A stretch of DNA of 64,000 nucleotides, from positions 124,001-188,000 of the forward strand of contig NZ_JGYQ01000015.1 in NCBI RefSeq assembly GCF_000741535.1, given 5' to 3'. This document shows, one piece after another, positions 9,251 through 18,204 of this stretch; positions within the stretch are counted from its first letter, which is position 1, and the number at the start of each line of letters is the position of its first letter. The position numbers and the translations under genes are program-made. Origin of the DNA: Bifidobacterium boum. Lineage in GTDB: Bacteria > Actinomycetota > Actinomycetes > Actinomycetales > Bifidobacteriaceae. The notes below the pieces were generated by a model. The model saw only the letters and a list, made by a program, of their open reading frames with translations, made no database searches and had not been told where the DNA came from.

Positions 9251-10462
9251 ATGATGCGATTTCCCCATGGCGGCGGTTCGTCCGGCACAGCTCAGGCCGG
9301 CGGATTGAATGCGCCCGAACCGATTCGTGGTGTGAATCTCGGCAACTGGCTGGTTTTGGAGAAGTGGATGGAACCGTCGCTGTTTGAAGGCTATCGGGCC
9401 GAGGACGAGGACACGCTGGCGACGGTCGCCCCGAAAGACCAGCTCGCACAACGTATCCGGCATCATCGCGACACGTACATCACCGAGCGAGATTTCCGCG
9501 AAATCGCCGCGTGCGGCATGAACTTGGTGCGTCTGCCGGTGCCGTACACCGTGTTCGAATCCGAGCCGCCGTTGGGTGGTGCGTGGCGGTATGTGGACAA
9601 GGCGATGGCGTGGGCTCGTACATATCACCTGCGTGTGCTGCTTGACTTGCATACCGCGCCGGGAGGGCAGAACGGTTTCGACAGTTCCGGGCTGATCGGC
9701 GCGGTCACGTGGCATAAGAAACCGCAGAACGTGGAGAAAGCCATCACCGTGCTGGAGGGGCTCGCCCACCGCTACGGCCATGATCCCGCGCTGTTCGGCA
9801 TCGAAGTCATCAACGAGCCGGTCAGTTGGCCGGTATTCTTCTCCAACCGTAAGAAGCTGGTGGCGCGCAATCCGAAAGACAAACGCTATTCCAGCTACGT
9901 GCCGATGAGTTTCCTACGGCAGTATTACCGCGCGACCTACAAACGATTGCGGCGCTACCTGCCGGACGACAAGGCGATCGTGTTCCACGACGGATTCCGG
10001 TTCGGCTTGTGGCGGGATTTCTTCAAACGCAACCAGATGACAAATGTGTACGTGGATGCGCACGTGTACTTGTCGGCGGCCGAGCGGATTGTCCAAGTAC
10101 ACAGCCCGTGGGCGTATCGGCTGTTCCTGCGCTGGCAGCGACGGCGGATCCGCAGCATGCAGCGCGTGGTGCCGGTGCTGGTCGGCGAATGGTGTGTGGA
10201 GAACGAGTGGGCGAAGAACCTCGACCCTGGCGAAATGGACCTCGACCAGTTCGATGACGCGCAACGCCGCCGGTTCGCGCATGTCACGCGCATGCAGCTT
10301 GACTGTTTCGGGCAGGCCGCAGGGTGGATGTACTGGTCGTGGAAACTGGAGCCGTCATCGCACACCGCGCCCGACGCGCTGTGGAAGGAGTGCTGGGATT
10401 TCCGGCGGTGCCTGATGCACGGGTGGCTGCCGGATATCGCGGCGCAGGACGACGGGCGATGA
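9251..10462 (+). CDS. Glycoside hydrolase family 5 (exo-beta-1,3-glucanase-like)
   Basis: A 403-residue (beta/alpha)8 hydrolase. GVNLGNWLVLEKWM at the start and the DLHTAPGGQNGFDSSG segment are typical of GH5 exo-1,3-beta-glucanases of the yeast EXG type. The acid/base is Glu in EVINEP (about 188) and the nucleophile is Glu in LVGEWCVENE (about 313). No signal peptide is present, so it probably acts inside the cell on imported or endogenous oligosaccharides; that is an inference. The ATG follows GGAG by 6 nt. A family A repeat array begins just after the stop. Confidence 0.9.
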   Translation: MMRFPHGGGSSGTAQAGGLNAPEPIRGVNLGNWLVLEKWMEPSLFEGYRAEDEDTLATVAPKDQLAQRIRHHRDTYITERDFREIAACGMNLVRLPVPYTVFESEPPLGGAWRYVDKAMAWARTYHLRVLLDLHTAPGGQNGFDSSGLIGAVTWHKKPQNVEKAITVLEGLAHRYGHDPALFGIEVINEPVSWPVFFSNRKKLVARNPKDKRYSSYVPMSFLRQYYRATYKRLRRYLPDDKAIVFHDGFRFGLWRDFFKRNQMTNVYVDAHVYLSAAERIVQVHSPWAYRLFLRWQRRRIRSMQRVVPVLVGEWCVENEWAKNLDPGEMDLDQFDDAQRRRFAHVTRMQLDCFGQAAGWMYWSWKLEPSSHTAPDALWKECWDFRRCLMHGWLPDIAAQDDGR

Positions 10463-10486
10463 GCACACCGCGGTGAGGCCGGGGTC

Positions 10487-10830
10487 GGAGGTATCCGCCT
10501 GTCGTGTGACGGAACGGTCACACCGCGGGCTGACATACAGGCCTGACGGCTTCCGGACGCCGATATCCGCCCACCATGCGACAGAACAGTTACACTGCAG
10601 GCAGATACCAACGACCAGCACCCGCACATCACCGGCTACCCCGCCGCCGTGCAATTGGAGAGTCACACCGCAAGCAGATATCGGACGCGCCCGACGCCCA
10701 ATCGAGCGGTATCCCGCCGCTGTGCGATGGAACAGTCACACCGCAGACAGATAGCGAGACGACAGGAGCCAAACCCGGCGCTACCTGACCGCCGTGCAAC
10801 CCACCAGTCGCACAGCTGGCCGATTCACAA
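10487..10830. repeat. Family A phased palindrome array (5 units)
   Basis: Five imperfect palindromes of the family A type, with the GTCACAC-equivalent at 10517, 10589, 10662, 10735 and 10807, all in the same orientation. Spacing is 72-73 bp. The last unit is degenerate. They fill most of the gap between the GH5 gene (ends 10462) and the MocR gene (starts 11001). The remaining 10831-11000 should carry the MocR promoter and shows no repeat. Confidence 0.85.
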
Positions 10831-11000
10831 CAACGCCAGCCGTCAACCATCCGCCCACCGTCCGCCTGCCGTCCACGCGACACCACACGAGGGCCTATCC
10901 CGGCTAGAATATCGCGCAAAGACATCACGCCGAAAACTGAAAGCCAAAACCAACAACCCAACAACTACAAGCAAACAGCCGGAGGAAGGAGGGCCGCCGC

Positions 11001-12527
11001 ATGCCGATTATGCTGAACCGCCACAGCAGCGTCCCGCTGTACCGGCAACTGGTCAACGCCCTGCGCGAGGACATCGTCTCCGGCGCGCTCGCCGCGAACT
11101 ACAAGCTCCCGCCCGAACGTGAACTCGCCGAACGCCTCGGCGTCAACCGGGCGACCGTCCTGCAGGCCTATCAACAGCTGAAATCAGAAGGCCTGATCGC
11201 CTCACACGTGGGGCGCGGCACTTTCGTGTGCGCGAGCGATGACCGGCAAGGCGGCGCGCCACCCTGGCAGATCCTGTTCAGCGATTATTCGAACCGATTC
11301 ACCTATCATGACATCGCCGCCGCCGACCAGGCGCAGCGAGCGCCAAATGCCATCGATTTCGCTACAGGTTCGCAGAATCCTGCGGATATTCCCGACGATC
11401 TGCTGCGCGATGTCAGTATCCGCGCGTTCGAATCAGCGGATTTCCATGGCACGCAGGAATCCCCCATCGAAGGCTTCCCCCAGTTGCGCGAACTGCTCGC
11501 CGACCATATGACGCGCCGCGGCGTGCGCTGCGACGCCGACAACGTGATGGTACTGTCCGGCGCTGAACAGGGACTGGACTTGTGCGTGCGCGCATTCGTG
11601 AACCCCGGCGACTGCGTATTGGTCGAACAATCCACGTTTTTCCCTGCATTGCAAGCTTTCCGGTCCGCAGACGCGCGGGTGATCGGCGTGCCGATCGACG
11701 AACATGGCATGCGCACCGACCTGCTTGACGGGTATTGCAAACGATTCCACCCGAAACTGATTTTCACCATCCCGACCTTCCAGAACCCGAGCGGCGCGAC
11801 CATGCCGTTGCATCGCCGGCGCGAACTCGTCGAAACCGCGATGCGCTACCAATGTTTGGTCATCGAGGACGACCCGTACGGCGAACTGTGCTACGGCGAG
11901 CGCCTTGCTGAAGGACCAACCGACGCATTGGCGAGCGGGAAGCCCCGACGCCCCCGCGAGCTGACACCGCTCAAAGGCATGGAAAACGCGGGGTACGTGA
12001 TCTACCTGTCAACGTTCTCGAAGACGGTGACGCCGGGTCTGCGAACCGGCTGGCTGGTGGCTGATAGCCATGTCATCGCGCGGATTGCGGCATTGCGGCG
12101 GATGATCGACCAGCATACGAGCTCGTCATCGCAACTGATTTGTATGGAGTTGCTCAGCAGCGGGCGTATCGGCCGGCATATCGGGCGATTGTGCGAAATC
12201 TACGGGCATCGGCGTGACCTGATGCTTGACGCTTTGCACCGGTACGCGCCGGAGGGGATGCGTTGGAACACGCCGCTGGGCGGCTACTACCTGTGGGCGC
12301 GATTGCCGGACGGGTTACGTGCCGCACGGCTGCTGGATGATGCCCGGCACGCGGGCGTGACGTTCATGCCCGGTGACATGTTCGCGGTTGATGAGGATGA
12401 CAGCAGTCATATCCGACTGAATTTCGTGCGCCCTGATTCCCGGCAGATCGAACCGGGGATCCGGTTGTTGTGCGACACGATCGCCGAGACGGAGCAGAGC
12501 GCGGATGGGCACGGTGGCGAGCGCTAG
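11001..12527 (+). CDS. MocR-family regulator (GntR DNA-binding plus aminotransferase domain), PdxR-like
   Basis: 508 residues. Residues 1-75 form a GntR winged helix (PLYRQLVNALREDIVSG, then RATVLQAYQQLKSEGLI). From about 110 onward there is a fold-type I aminotransferase domain: the TIPTFQNPSG segment, IEDDPYGELCYGE, and the PLP lysine in STFSKTVTPGLRTGW. Such proteins sense PLP; PdxR members activate pdxST. The pdxST operon lies 3.7 kb away and no other MocR-type gene is in the window, so PdxR is a reasonable but unproven role. The start ATG follows a strong GGAGGAAGGAGG tract. Confidence 0.88.
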   Translation: MPIMLNRHSSVPLYRQLVNALREDIVSGALAANYKLPPERELAERLGVNRATVLQAYQQLKSEGLIASHVGRGTFVCASDDRQGGAPPWQILFSDYSNRFTYHDIAAADQAQRAPNAIDFATGSQNPADIPDDLLRDVSIRAFESADFHGTQESPIEGFPQLRELLADHMTRRGVRCDADNVMVLSGAEQGLDLCVRAFVNPGDCVLVEQSTFFPALQAFRSADARVIGVPIDEHGMRTDLLDGYCKRFHPKLIFTIPTFQNPSGATMPLHRRRELVETAMRYQCLVIEDDPYGELCYGERLAEGPTDALASGKPRRPRELTPLKGMENAGYVIYLSTFSKTVTPGLRTGWLVADSHVIARIAALRRMIDQHTSSSSQLICMELLSSGRIGRHIGRLCEIYGHRRDLMLDALHRYAPEGMRWNTPLGGYYLWARLPDGLRAARLLDDARHAGVTFMPGDMFAVDEDDSSHIRLNFVRPDSRQIEPGIRLLCDTIAETEQSADGHGGER

Positions 12528-12719
12528 ACATCAGACGCCAGAGAACTGGGATATTGACGAAACTGACTTAGCGGCGATCAATCATGCCTGGATGTCGACG
12601 CCACAACGGTCGCAACCGCGATAGTCACAGCACGATGGCCATCACCGCGGCAGTCACCACCGCGACAACCGACAAAGCCGGGCGACGGCGCTTGACTTCA
12701 ACGGCTTGAAATCCGCCAT
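12528..12719. other. Intergenic stretch with nothing firm
   Basis: No convincing gene, although a short minus-strand frame ending at 12625 encodes a hydrophobic tail. The family C array begins at its right edge. Confidence 0.4.
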
Positions 12720-12892
12720 CCCACGCATGCCTAGACACACGCAAACCGACGGACCTACCGGACAGACTCGGGTACCGGTGGGAATCTGGCGACTTACGCA
12801 TGTCGAGACATACGCTACGGGCGGTGTCGAAGCGCTTAGCCAAAGCACTGTCGTGGGTTTGACGGTCTACGTATGTCTTGGCATACGCACAA
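12720..12892. repeat. Family C phased palindrome array (3 units)
   Basis: Three palindromes of the form ACGCATGTC-GA-GACATACG begin at 12723, 12796 and 12869, exactly 73 bp apart. The middle unit is a near-perfect palindrome and is preceded by GGCGACTT, as in the 20.05 kb copy. The spacers differ. A family B array follows at once. Confidence 0.85.
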
Positions 12893-12928
12893 CCAGTGCG
12901 GCCGCCCGCTGCGGGAACCGGACGGCTG

Positions 12929-13100
12929 TGTGTGAGCCAATCCTCACAAAGACGCCCCCTCACGACAGCGGACCGACAGATTTCAGCATCGTTGGCCGCC
13001 ACTTTGTGAGCCAATCCTCACATAATGACACCCGGAGCCGTCCTGTCCTGCCAAATCCGGCCACCGCACCGGCCAGTATGTGAGCGAATCCTCACACAAC
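12929..13100. repeat. Family B phased palindrome array (3 units)
   Basis: TGTGAGCCAATCCTCACA-type palindromes start at 12931, 13005 and 13079, a period of exactly 74 bp. Two are identical in the core and the third has one change. Mid-spacer there is a weakly conserved AAATCC/GATTTC core, so the full 74-bp unit may be the ancestral repeat. The array lies downstream of the codA-like gene on the minus strand. Confidence 0.88.
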
Positions 13101-13185
13101 GGCATGCTCTCAGTCCAGCGGCAGCGAGCACGACAGTCCAACAATCCGACCGCCAAGCGCCCAACAGCAACCCAGCCGCATCCAT

Positions 13186-14508
13186 TCACAGCAGTCCGGT
13201 CGCCGACTCCACACTCGTCGTCGCGGTGAACAGCGTCCGCCCACCGCGCACAGACCGCAGCACATCGCACCGCTCGTATACGGCATCGAAGACACTGTCG
13301 GCGTCCAACACCACGAAGTTCGCGGGCTTGCCGACTTCCACACCGTACGAGTCACGCATGCCGAGCGTGGTCGCCCCGTTGACGGTAAGGAACTTCATCG
13401 CGTCATCGATTTCAGGGAAGCTCATCATCTGGGCTACATGCAGCACGTAATCGAGGATGATCATCATATTGCCGTTGCCGAGCGGGTACCACGGGTCCTG
13501 CATGGAATCCTGCCCGAGCGACACGTTAACACCCGCATCGGTGAGCTCCTTGACACGCGTGATGCCGCGACGCTTGGGGAAGGTGTCCTGACGGCCCTGC
13601 AAATAGAGATTTTCGGTCGGAGCGCACGCGAAGTTGATGTGCGCGGCCTTGAGCAGCTTGGTCAGGTGGAAGAAGTACGCGTTGTCAGCCGATCCCAGGG
13701 AGCACGTGTGGCTCGCTGTAGTGCGCTCGCCGATGCCCGCGCGATAAGCGAGCGCGCTGAGCAGTTCCACGTAGCGCGAGTTCGGGTCGTCGGTTTCGTC
13801 GCAGTGCACGTCGATGAGCTTATCGTACTTGGATGCGAGCTCAACCACGGTGTGCATGGAGCGTTCGCCGAATTCACGGCATTGCTCGAAATGCGGGATG
13901 CCGCCCACACAGTCGGCACCCATGCGCAGGCCTTCTTCCACGAGGTCCGCGCCGCTTTCGCCGTTCGGCCCTTCGTAGGAGTACATGCCTTCTTGCGGGA
14001 AGGAGACGATTTGGATGGTCACCGTGTCCTTGAGCTCTTCCTTGAGTTCGAGGAGCGCTTTGAGTGAGGTGAGATTCGGGTCGGTGACGTCCGCGTGGGA
14101 GCGGATGTACTGGACGCCGTGGCGCAGTTCCATGCCGATGGCTTTGCGGGCGCGCGTCTTGATTTCATCGACGGTGAGGTCGGATTTCGTGTCGCTCCAA
14201 CGTTGGATGCCTTCGAACAGGGTGCCGCTTTCGTTGACGGCGCCGGGCTTGCGAGCGGTGAACACGTAGTCGAGGTGCAGGTGGGTGTCGCAGAACGGCG
14301 GGGTAACGAGCTTGCCGCCAAGATCCACCGTTTCGACGCCGGTCATGTCGTAGCCTTGCGCGGGAAGGCTTGCGGCAAGGCCTTCACCGATGGCGGCGAA
14401 GCGGTCGTTTTCGACGAGGATGTCTTGGAGCGGTGCTGTTTGTGCGGCGGTGCTGCCGGGCCGTCCGGTGGCGATATGGGCGTTGGTGAACAGGGTTCTG
14501 GCGGTCAT
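13186..14508 (-). CDS. CodA-like cytosine deaminase family amidohydrolase (divergent paralog)
   Basis: 440 residues of the CodA amidohydrolase family, which deaminates cytosine or related pyrimidines/purines with one metal ion. Metal and catalytic residues of E. coli CodA can be matched: THLHLD (His61, His63), DVHCDE (His214, Glu217), ASHT (His246) and Asp313 in GQDSMQDPW. The residue matching E. coli Asp314 is Ser, and His312 is Gln. Asp314 is known to govern cytosine preference, so this paralog may use another substrate (5-substituted cytosine, isocytosine, isoguanine). The ATG at 14508 follows AAGGAG. It is divergent from the PucR regulator and forms an island with codB and a canonical CodA. 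Confidence 0.85.
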   Translation of the reverse strand: MTARTLFTNAHIATGRPGSTAAQTAPLQDILVENDRFAAIGEGLAASLPAQGYDMTGVETVDLGGKLVTPPFCDTHLHLDYVFTARKPGAVNESGTLFEGIQRWSDTKSDLTVDEIKTRARKAIGMELRHGVQYIRSHADVTDPNLTSLKALLELKEELKDTVTIQIVSFPQEGMYSYEGPNGESGADLVEEGLRMGADCVGGIPHFEQCREFGERSMHTVVELASKYDKLIDVHCDETDDPNSRYVELLSALAYRAGIGERTTASHTCSLGSADNAYFFHLTKLLKAAHINFACAPTENLYLQGRQDTFPKRRGITRVKELTDAGVNVSLGQDSMQDPWYPLGNGNMMIILDYVLHVAQMMSFPEIDDAMKFLTVNGATTLGMRDSYGVEVGKPANFVVLDADSVFDAVYERCDVLRSVRGGRTLFTATTSVESATGLL

Positions 14509-14624
14509 GGCTGGCTCCTTCCGGTTGTCGCACCGGTGCTGCCGGCTGGTACGGCCGGTGCGGGGTGCGGCGATCATGTTCGTAATGTCGTAATGTATGT
14601 CGCCTATTGTGGGCGGAATGTTGC

Positions 14625-14650
14625 GCGTCATCGTAACGTGGAGATGACGC
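14625..14650. promoter_or_regulatory. Inverted repeat in the divergent codA-like/pucR promoter region
   Basis: GCGTCATC (14625-14632) is repeated inverted as GATGACGC (14643-14650) with a 10-bp spacer, about 28 bp before the regulator start and 117 bp before the deaminase start. This is the kind of position an autoregulating PucR-type activator would use. No expression signal confirms it. Confidence 0.4.
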
Positions 14651-14677
14651 CGCGAAGCCAAGAAATGGACATTTTGT

Positions 14678-16375
14678 ATGACGCTGACGATGCAGGACGT
14701 GATGGCCGATCCAATGTTCGAACGCACCGCCCCGACAGTCGAGGCGGGAGAAGCAGGTATGAGCGGTACGGTCCGATGGGCGTACACAAACGAACGGTAC
14801 GATATCGCGTCGTTCCTGTCCGGCGGCGAACTGGTGATCATCGAGGGAAGCGCGCTGCTCAGCCATATGGATGACAACGAAATCATCCGATATGTGGACA
14901 CGCTAGTGGACGCCGGCGTGGCCGGGCTCGCCATCGAACTCGTGGAAGGCGTGCGCACCGTACCCCCGGCCATGATCGCACACGCGAATACACGCGCACT
15001 GCCCGTAATCGGCATGCATCGGCGGATGCCGTTCGTCGACCTATGCCAGTCCATCAACACGGCAATTGTGAAAGACCAACTGCTCGTGCAGGTACGCACG
15101 GATGCGCTCGCCACCACGATGCGCACCCGGCTCGCCACGGCACGCTCCGCACAGGATGTCGCGAAAACCCTCAATGACATATTCGGAGAATCCGTGGCGA
15201 TATTCGATTCCGATGGGCTGGTGGTCGCGCATAGCGGCCCGACAATCCGCCCCGCTGATGCTGGCCGCCCGGCGGAACGGACGCTGGTGTTGGACGTGCG
15301 CAAGAATGGCGGGCCGCTTGCGAGCATCGAAATCACGCAACGCAATCGTCTTGCTGACGGTCAAATCGCCGAACAGGTCAGCGAGGTGATCCGGCAGGTG
15401 CTGCCCGCGTTCATCCAGACGCAACCTCGTAACGCGATGCTCGCCCACGTGTTGCGAGGACCGGCGAACGAACGTCATGCGACCGAACAGGAGGCCGGTG
15501 ACGCCGCCGCGATGTTGCAAGCGATCGGGCTTGACAGTACGAATCAGTTGGTTCCGTTCGTGATCGGCATGGATTCGGTGTCGTCATCGATTGATGCGGT
15601 GTCGCGATGCTTGTCCGGCGAGGGGACCGCGACAATCAGCGGCGGTGACGGCGACGATGAAAACGGTGTCGATCATATTGGTGGCCGTATTGGTGGAGCC
15701 CCAGCGCAAGGTGCCGAAGAGGGCAATATCGTGGCGGATGAAGGTATCGTCGTGGATGTGCTGGAAGGCAACCTGCTATTCGGGTTGTATGCGGCGAGCC
15801 TCGGAAGCACCGACCGCGGCAACAGCGGCAGCAGTGCGAGCGCCGGCAAACAATCCGACAGCATCGCCGGCACACGGCTCGAACGGCGTCTCGCCGATGC
15901 GAGCGCTCTTCCTGGAATCTGGTGTATCTATGGCCGAGCCGTGTCGAGTGTCGGCATGCTGCTTGATGAATGCGGTTTGCTGCAATTCGCGGCGCGTGAG
16001 ATGCCGCCCGCCGCCGGAACCGTGGCGAACCTGCTTGACGCCGCACCAAAACGGCTGCTCGGCATCGAGCGCACGCGGGATGCGGCGGGAACGTTGCAGT
16101 CGCTGATGCTTGGCGATGCCTTACTCGGCCACGATTCATTGTTGCGCACGCTGGAAGCTTGCTTCGACACGGGCGGCAATATTTCCAAGGCATGCGGGCT
16201 GTTGGGGATCCACCGGCAGACGATGTACAACCGGTTGGAGAAGATCGGCGACATGACTGGGGTCAGCAAAGACGATTGCATGGCCTGGCCGCTGCTACTG
16301 TGCGCGGCGAAACTCGCGGCGGTTGGACGGACGTCCTCCGGACGACCGACATCGGAACAATCAGCGACCCGATGA
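14678..16375 (+). CDS. PucR-family transcriptional regulator
   Basis: 565 residues. The N-terminal PucR purine-catabolism sensor domain (about 1-125, with SGGELVIIEGSALL and a VAGLAIELVEG motif) is followed by a GAF-like middle (about 145-270). A low-complexity Gly/Asp-rich insert lies at about 310-360. The C-terminal HTH_30 helix-turn-helix is at about 500-540 (NISKACGLLGIHRQTMYNRL). Family members respond to purine or related nitrogen sources. Its place between two cytosine-deaminase-family genes and a cytosine permease makes local regulation likely. The start ATG has no strong ribosome site; the ATG four codons later is an alternative. Confidence 0.85.
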   Translation: MTLTMQDVMADPMFERTAPTVEAGEAGMSGTVRWAYTNERYDIASFLSGGELVIIEGSALLSHMDDNEIIRYVDTLVDAGVAGLAIELVEGVRTVPPAMIAHANTRALPVIGMHRRMPFVDLCQSINTAIVKDQLLVQVRTDALATTMRTRLATARSAQDVAKTLNDIFGESVAIFDSDGLVVAHSGPTIRPADAGRPAERTLVLDVRKNGGPLASIEITQRNRLADGQIAEQVSEVIRQVLPAFIQTQPRNAMLAHVLRGPANERHATEQEAGDAAAMLQAIGLDSTNQLVPFVIGMDSVSSSIDAVSRCLSGEGTATISGGDGDDENGVDHIGGRIGGAPAQGAEEGNIVADEGIVVDVLEGNLLFGLYAASLGSTDRGNSGSSASAGKQSDSIAGTRLERRLADASALPGIWCIYGRAVSSVGMLLDECGLLQFAAREMPPAAGTVANLLDAAPKRLLGIERTRDAAGTLQSLMLGDALLGHDSLLRTLEACFDTGGNISKACGLLGIHRQTMYNRLEKIGDMTGVSKDDCMAWPLLLCAAKLAAVGRTSSGRPTSEQSATR

Positions 16376-16538
16376 CCAGGCAGCCCACGACGAACAGCCC
16401 ACACAAACACCGTTGGCACTATCCACCAATCCAACTGGACAATTTGTCCATTCTCTGTTCGGACACCGTAATCCCCGGTTCACCATCGCGCAAATCACCC
16501 CAGCGATAGTACGAGGCAACAGCTCGTTTTCTTATGCG

Positions 16539-16559
16539 TCATGAATGCAACATTCATGA
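16539..16559. promoter_or_regulatory. Perfect 9-bp inverted repeat upstream of codB
   Basis: TCATGAATG, CAA, CATTCATGA: two perfect 9-bp arms around a 3-bp centre, 65 bp before the permease start. It fits an operator for the adjacent PucR regulator or another dimeric factor. The rest of 16376-16623 shows no gene. Confidence 0.55.
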
Positions 16560-16623
16560 CCAGTGATTTTCTCCGGAAAGCCGGTACAAGCCGGCAGTGG
16601 TAGCGATAGAAAGGCGGTGCCCA

Positions 16624-18096
16624 ATGACACAGAGTATGACACTGGCATCAACCAATGAGATGCCGACAACGACATACGTCACCAATAACAGCAATAGCAA
16701 TTACGAAGACTTCCTCTCAGTAGTACCCGAACAAGCAAAGACCAAAAGCCTGTGGGGCCAGTTCTGGGTGTGGTTCGGCGCGAACGTCGCCCCGATCAAC
16801 TGGCTGCTTGGCGCTTTAGGCGTCCAGATGGGGCTCGGCCTGTGGGAAACCTTTGCCGTCATCCTCGTCGGCAACGTCATCGGCATGTCCGTTTTCGGAT
16901 GCATGGTACTCCTCGGGCAGCGCACAGGCCTTACCGGTATGCTGCTCGGACGCCGTGTATTCGGACGCTACGGCAACTACATCCCGACAACCATTCAGGC
17001 CATCGTGGTCATCGGATGGTGCGCCATCAATACATGGGTGGTACTCGACCTCATCACAGCGTTGCTCATGAAAATCGGCTTGGTTGACTCCATCGCAGGT
17101 CATTTCGCGCTTAAGGCATGCATTGGCGCCGTTGTCATGATTATCCAGGTTGTCGTTTCCCTCTTCGGGTACAAAGCAATATCGACGTTCGAGAAATGGA
17201 CCGTACCGCCCACTGTCGCCATCCTGCTGGCCATGACTATCGCAGCATGGGGCTTCATGGGCATCGATTGGCACTACGCGGGCACGCTGACCGGCACCGG
17301 AACCGACAAAGTCGCTGCCATCTCCTCCATCATGACCGCAATCGGCATCGGCTGGGGCTTCACATGGCTTACCTATGCCTGCGACTATTCGCGCTTCGTC
17401 AGCCGTTCTGTTCCACGCCGTAAGCTGTTCGGCGCGAGCGCACTCGGCCAACTCATCCCTGTGGTGTGGCTGGGCCTGCTCGGCGCGACGCTTGCTACGA
17501 AGTCCGGCAGCATTGACCCCGGCCAGCTTATCGTCGACAACTTCGGCGCACTCGCCATCCCCGTGCTGCTCTTAGTCGTGCACGGCCCAATTGCGACCAA
17601 TATCCTGAACATCTACAGTTTCACGCTTTCCGTGCAATGCCTTGATCTCAAAATCAACCGTCGCGCTATCAACGTAGCGGTCGGCTTCTTCGCTTGGCTT
17701 GGCGTATGCTTGTTCCTCAGCCTGTCCGACATCGGCAACACCCTCGACAGCTGGTTGTCCAGCGTCGCCGGGTGGACTTCCGTCTGGGGTGGCATCATGT
17801 TCGTCCACTTCTACATCATCGAGCGTCAGCGTGACGACTTCTCCTCAGTTCTCGACGACCCCGGCAGTGATGGCATCCCTGTGGTCCGCTGGCAAGCCAT
17901 GGTCGCGTTCGTTCTCGGCCTGCTCATGACCTGGATGTTCAGCTACGGCGGGCTGCCCATCTTCCAAGGGCCGATCTCCGCTGCTATCGGTGGCATCGAC
18001 CTGTCATGGCTTGCAGGAATCGTCACCTCAGGTGGCGTGTACTATCTGCTCGCCCGCGCCACCAATCTGCGGGAATGCAACGCGCCCCTCGCCTAA
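16624..18096 (+). CDS. codB: NCS1-family cytosine/purine permease
   Basis: About 490 residues with roughly 12 hydrophobic helices and the NCS1 signatures KSLWGQFWVWFGANVAPINWLLGALG and GWCAINTW. Members carry cytosine, other nucleobases or hydantoins in symport with H+ or Na+. The ATG at 16624 (MTQSMTL) follows AAAGG by about 9 nt; an upstream start at 16597 has no ribosome site. It is followed after 108 bp by a CodA gene, so import and deamination are linked. Cytosine as substrate is inferred from the neighbours. Confidence 0.9.
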   Translation: MTQSMTLASTNEMPTTTYVTNNSNSNYEDFLSVVPEQAKTKSLWGQFWVWFGANVAPINWLLGALGVQMGLGLWETFAVILVGNVIGMSVFGCMVLLGQRTGLTGMLLGRRVFGRYGNYIPTTIQAIVVIGWCAINTWVVLDLITALLMKIGLVDSIAGHFALKACIGAVVMIIQVVVSLFGYKAISTFEKWTVPPTVAILLAMTIAAWGFMGIDWHYAGTLTGTGTDKVAAISSIMTAIGIGWGFTWLTYACDYSRFVSRSVPRRKLFGASALGQLIPVVWLGLLGATLATKSGSIDPGQLIVDNFGALAIPVLLLVVHGPIATNILNIYSFTLSVQCLDLKINRRAINVAVGFFAWLGVCLFLSLSDIGNTLDSWLSSVAGWTSVWGGIMFVHFYIIERQRDDFSSVLDDPGSDGIPVVRWQAMVAFVLGLLMTWMFSYGGLPIFQGPISAAIGGIDLSWLAGIVTSGGVYYLLARATNLRECNAPLA

Positions 18097-18204
18097 CCGC
18101 TCCATGCGGTGCGCCTTCGGCAAGTCAACCGAGGCGCACCGCCTCATTGTTTTCCCATGTTGTCATCGCCCATTGCCGTCACATGGTTTGTTGAAAGAAG
18201 CATC

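Noticed and set aside
12625..13014. Minus-strand ORF of 129 codons
   Set aside because: It spans family B and C repeats; only its last 25 residues look hydrophobic, and no ribosome site fits a shorter start.
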